64,000 bases of DNA from Variovorax paradoxus (lineage in GTDB: Bacteria; Pseudomonadota; Gammaproteobacteria; Burkholderiales; Burkholderiaceae_C). The stretch's first letter is position 1. The number at the start of each line of letters is the position of its first letter. The notes beneath the pieces were generated by a model. That model saw nothing but the letters and a program-made list of their open reading frames with translations. It was not told the origin of the DNA and did no database searches. The stretch is from contig NZ_LR743507.1 in NCBI RefSeq assembly GCF_902712855.1, positions 4,264,001-4,328,000 of the forward strand. Reading direction: 5' to 3'. A program made the translations under genes and the position numbers. Shown piece after piece: positions 61,736 to 64,000 of the stretch.

Positions 61736-64000
61736 TCATGCGCCGGTTGACCCTCGCGTTGCAGGCACCAGCGGCGCTCCGTGCTGGCTGTCGCCGTTCG
61801 CCTGCGCCGCTTCGTCCTCGTCGCGCCGATGCGCCATGCGGTAGAGCAGCGGCAGCACCAACAAGGTCAGCGCCGTCGACGACAGGATGCCGCCGATCAC
61901 CACGGTGGCCAGCGGGCGTTGCACCTCGGCGCCGGTGCCGGTCGCGACGGCCATCGGCACGAAGCCCAGCGAGGCGACCAGCGCCGTCATCAGCACCGGC
62001 CGCAGCCGCGTGAGCGCGCCCTCGCGGATGGCCGCGTCCAGCGGCAGCCCGCCCTCGCGCAGGTTGCGGATGAACGAGATCATCACCAGCCCGTTGAGCA
62101 CCGCCACGCCCGACAGCGCGATGAAGCCCACCGCGGCCGAGATCGACAGCGGAATGCCGCGCAGCCACAGCGCCACGATGCCGCCGGTGAGCGCGAACGG
62201 TATGCCGGTGAACACCAGCAGGCCGTCCTTCAGGTTGCCGAACATCGCGAACAGCAGTGTAAACACCAGCAGCAGCGACACCGGCACCACCACCTGCAGC
62301 CGCTCGGTGGCCGAGGCCAGGTTCTCGTACTGCCCGCCCCACACCGTCCAGTAGCCGGCGGGAATCTTCACGCCGCGCATGGCCTCCCCGGCCTCGGCCA
62401 CGAACGAGCCCAGGTCGCGCCCTCGCACGTTGGCGCTGACCACGATGCGGCGCTTGCCGTCCTCGCGGCTCACCTGGTTGGGGCCGGGCGCGATGTCGAG
62501 CGTCGCGACCTCGCCGAGCGGAATGAAGCTGGTGCGCTGGCCTTCGGCGCCCGCGCCCTTGGGCAACGCCACCGGCAGCCGTTTGATGGCCTCCAGGTCG
62601 GTGCGCAGGTTCTCGGGCAGCCGCACGATGATGCCGAAGCGCCGGTCGCCATCGAACAGCGTGCCGGCCTCGCGCCCGCCGACCGCGATCGACACCGCGT
62701 CCTGCACGTCGCCCACGTTGAGGCCGTAGCGCGCCGTCTTCTGGCGGTCGATGTTCACCGTGAGCATCGGCAGGCCCGTGGTCTGCTCGACCTTCACCTC
62801 GGCCGCGCCGGGGACCTTGCCGAGCGCTTCCGACACCTCGGCCGCCGTCTTCTCGAGCACCGCCATGTCGTCGCCGAAGATCTTCACCGCCACGTCGCTG
62901 CGCACGCCCGAGATGAGTTCGTTGAAGCGCAGCTGGATCGGCTGCGAGAACTCGTAGTTGCTGCCCGGCAGCGTCTCCACCTCCTGCTGCACCGCCGCGA
63001 GCAGCTCGGCGCGCGTGCGCCGCGACGCGCCCTCGGGCGCCGGCCACTCGCTCTCGGGCCTGAGCATGATGTAGCCGTCGGAGATGTTCGGCGGCATCGG
63101 GTCCGCCGCGATCTCGGCCGTGCCGGTGCGCGCGAACACGCGCTCGATCTCCGGAAACTTCGCCTTCAGCGTGCGCTCGAGCTGCTTCTGCATCTCGACC
63201 GACTGCGTGAGGCTGGTGCCCGGAATGCGCAGCGCCTGCACGGCGAAGTCGCCCTCGCTCAGGCTCGGCACGAACTCCGTGCCCAGGCGCGTCGCCAGCA
63301 GCCCTGAAAGCACCACGGCCACCGCGGCCACGGTGAGGACGAGCGGTTTGGCGCGCATCACGCGCGCGAGCAGCGGCTCGTAGCCTTTGCGGGCCCACGC
63401 CATGAGCCGGTTCTCCTTCTCCGCGACCCTGTCGCCGATGAACAGCGCCACGGCGGCGGGAATGAAGGTGATCGACAGCACCATCGCGCCCAGCAGCGCG
63501 ATCACCACGGTGAAGGCCATCGGGTGGAACAGCTTGCCCTCCACGCCGGTGAGCGCAAAGATCGGCAGGTACACGATCATGATGATCAGCTGGCCGAACA
63601 GCAGCGGGCGCCGCGCCTCCTGCGAGGCCGCGAACACCTCGTGGAAGCGCTCGCTGCGCGTGAGCGGCCGTCCGAGCCTGGCCTGCGCATGGGCCAGCCG
63701 CCGCACGCAGTTCTCCACGATCACCACCGCGCCGTCGATGATGATGCCGAAGTCCAGCGCGCCCAGGCTCATGAGGTTGGCGCTGACCTTCTGGTTCACC
63801 ATGCCGGTGAAGGTGAAGAGCATCGACAGCGGAATGACGAGCGCGGTGATGAGCGCGGCGCGGATGTTGCCGAGGAACAGGAACAGCACCGCAATGACCA
63901 GCACCGCGCCCTCGAACAGGTTCTTCTTGACCGTGGCGATGGCCTTGTCGACCAGCACCGTGCGGTCGTACACCGTCACCGCCTTCACGCCCGCGGGCAG
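61736..64000 (-). CDS. CzcA/CusA-type heavy-metal RND efflux pump (N-terminus beyond the window)
   Basis: Inner-membrane proton-driven RND exporter. The visible 754 codons correspond to the part from about TM2 to the C-terminus; the family is about 1,040 aa, so roughly 290 N-terminal residues are missing. The signature DFGIIIDGAVVIVEN carries the conserved Asp/Asp/Glu of the HME1 (Co/Zn/Cd-type) group; the C-terminal ...LLYRMAHRRDEDE ends cytoplasmically. The upstream membrane-fusion gene should lie beyond the window's right edge. The metal is inferred from the motif, not shown. Confidence 0.9.
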   Translation of the reverse strand: MPAGVKAVTVYDRTVLVDKAIATVKKNLFEGAVLVIAVLFLFLGNIRAALITALVIPLSMLFTFTGMVNQKVSANLMSLGALDFGIIIDGAVVIVENCVRRLAHAQARLGRPLTRSERFHEVFAASQEARRPLLFGQLIIMIVYLPIFALTGVEGKLFHPMAFTVVIALLGAMVLSITFIPAAVALFIGDRVAEKENRLMAWARKGYEPLLARVMRAKPLVLTVAAVAVVLSGLLATRLGTEFVPSLSEGDFAVQALRIPGTSLTQSVEMQKQLERTLKAKFPEIERVFARTGTAEIAADPMPPNISDGYIMLRPESEWPAPEGASRRTRAELLAAVQQEVETLPGSNYEFSQPIQLRFNELISGVRSDVAVKIFGDDMAVLEKTAAEVSEALGKVPGAAEVKVEQTTGLPMLTVNIDRQKTARYGLNVGDVQDAVSIAVGGREAGTLFDGDRRFGIIVRLPENLRTDLEAIKRLPVALPKGAGAEGQRTSFIPLGEVATLDIAPGPNQVSREDGKRRIVVSANVRGRDLGSFVAEAGEAMRGVKIPAGYWTVWGGQYENLASATERLQVVVPVSLLLVFTLLFAMFGNLKDGLLVFTGIPFALTGGIVALWLRGIPLSISAAVGFIALSGVAVLNGLVMISFIRNLREGGLPLDAAIREGALTRLRPVLMTALVASLGFVPMAVATGTGAEVQRPLATVVIGGILSSTALTLLVLPLLYRMAHRRDEDEAAQANGDSQHGAPLVPATRGSTGA

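Overview
The window looks like chromosome from a Comamonadaceae betaproteobacterium, most likely Variovorax or a close relative. The evidence is the high G+C content, the gene order rpsO-pnp-quinone oxidoreductase-tpiA-secG-tRNA-Leu-nuoA..N-DUF2818-NUDIX-DUF1178, unfused nuoC and nuoD, and short GC-rich palindromic intergenic repeats of the kind common in that family. This is inferred from gene content; no 16S gene is present. Almost all of the window is conserved chromosomal backbone. I saw no phage, insertion sequence, CRISPR array or defence island.

Layout. 1-2.5 kb: the 5' part of a LivG-type ABC ATPase gene, a 609-bp gap without a convincing gene, and an AGE-family sugar isomerase. 2.5-7.6 kb: a MarR-controlled tripartite drug efflux operon (marR, outer-membrane lipoprotein, emrA, emrB) with a consensus promoter. 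7.6-9.4 kb: an MsbA-like ABC exporter. 9.4-30.8 kb, minus strand: rpsO, pnp, quinone oxidoreductase, tpiA, secG, tRNA-Leu(GAG), the complete 14-gene complex I operon nuoA-N, then DUF2818, NUDIX and DUF1178 genes. 30.8-33.4 kb: a PLP aminotransferase and a periplasmic amino-acid/amide-type binding protein. 33.5-35.8 kb: an Hsp20 gene, a structured or MITE-like element, an alpha/beta hydrolase and tsaD.

35.8-46.6 kb: a nitrate assimilation cluster: nasR (NIT plus ANTAR antiterminator), an attenuator leader, nrtA-nrtB-nrtD uptake, a NasC-like flavoprotein, the NasA molybdoenzyme, ybiB and a uroporphyrinogen-III methyltransferase for siroheme. Both nasR and nrtA are preceded by sequences matching the sigma-54 -24/-12 consensus. 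A GCAC-N7-GTGC NtrC-like site lies upstream of nrtA. The nrtA leader carries two 6-nt-loop hairpins followed by a strong intrinsic terminator. Together they suggest a circuit in which nitrogen limitation, through NtrC and sigma-54, starts transcription and nitrate, through NasR, lets it past the terminator. No nitrite reductase gene is present in the cluster.

46.6-51.2 kb: a polyamine/amide-type ABC importer with palindromic repeats between its genes. 51.2-64 kb: a membrane fatty acid hydroxylase-like protein, a YiiX-like lipoprotein, a HI0933-type flavoprotein, rpsU-yqeY-NUDIX, a divergent TSUP transporter/LysR pair, pmbA, darP, mog, an uncharacterised protein with two YD-like motifs, and the C-terminal three quarters of a CzcA-type heavy-metal RND pump running off the end.
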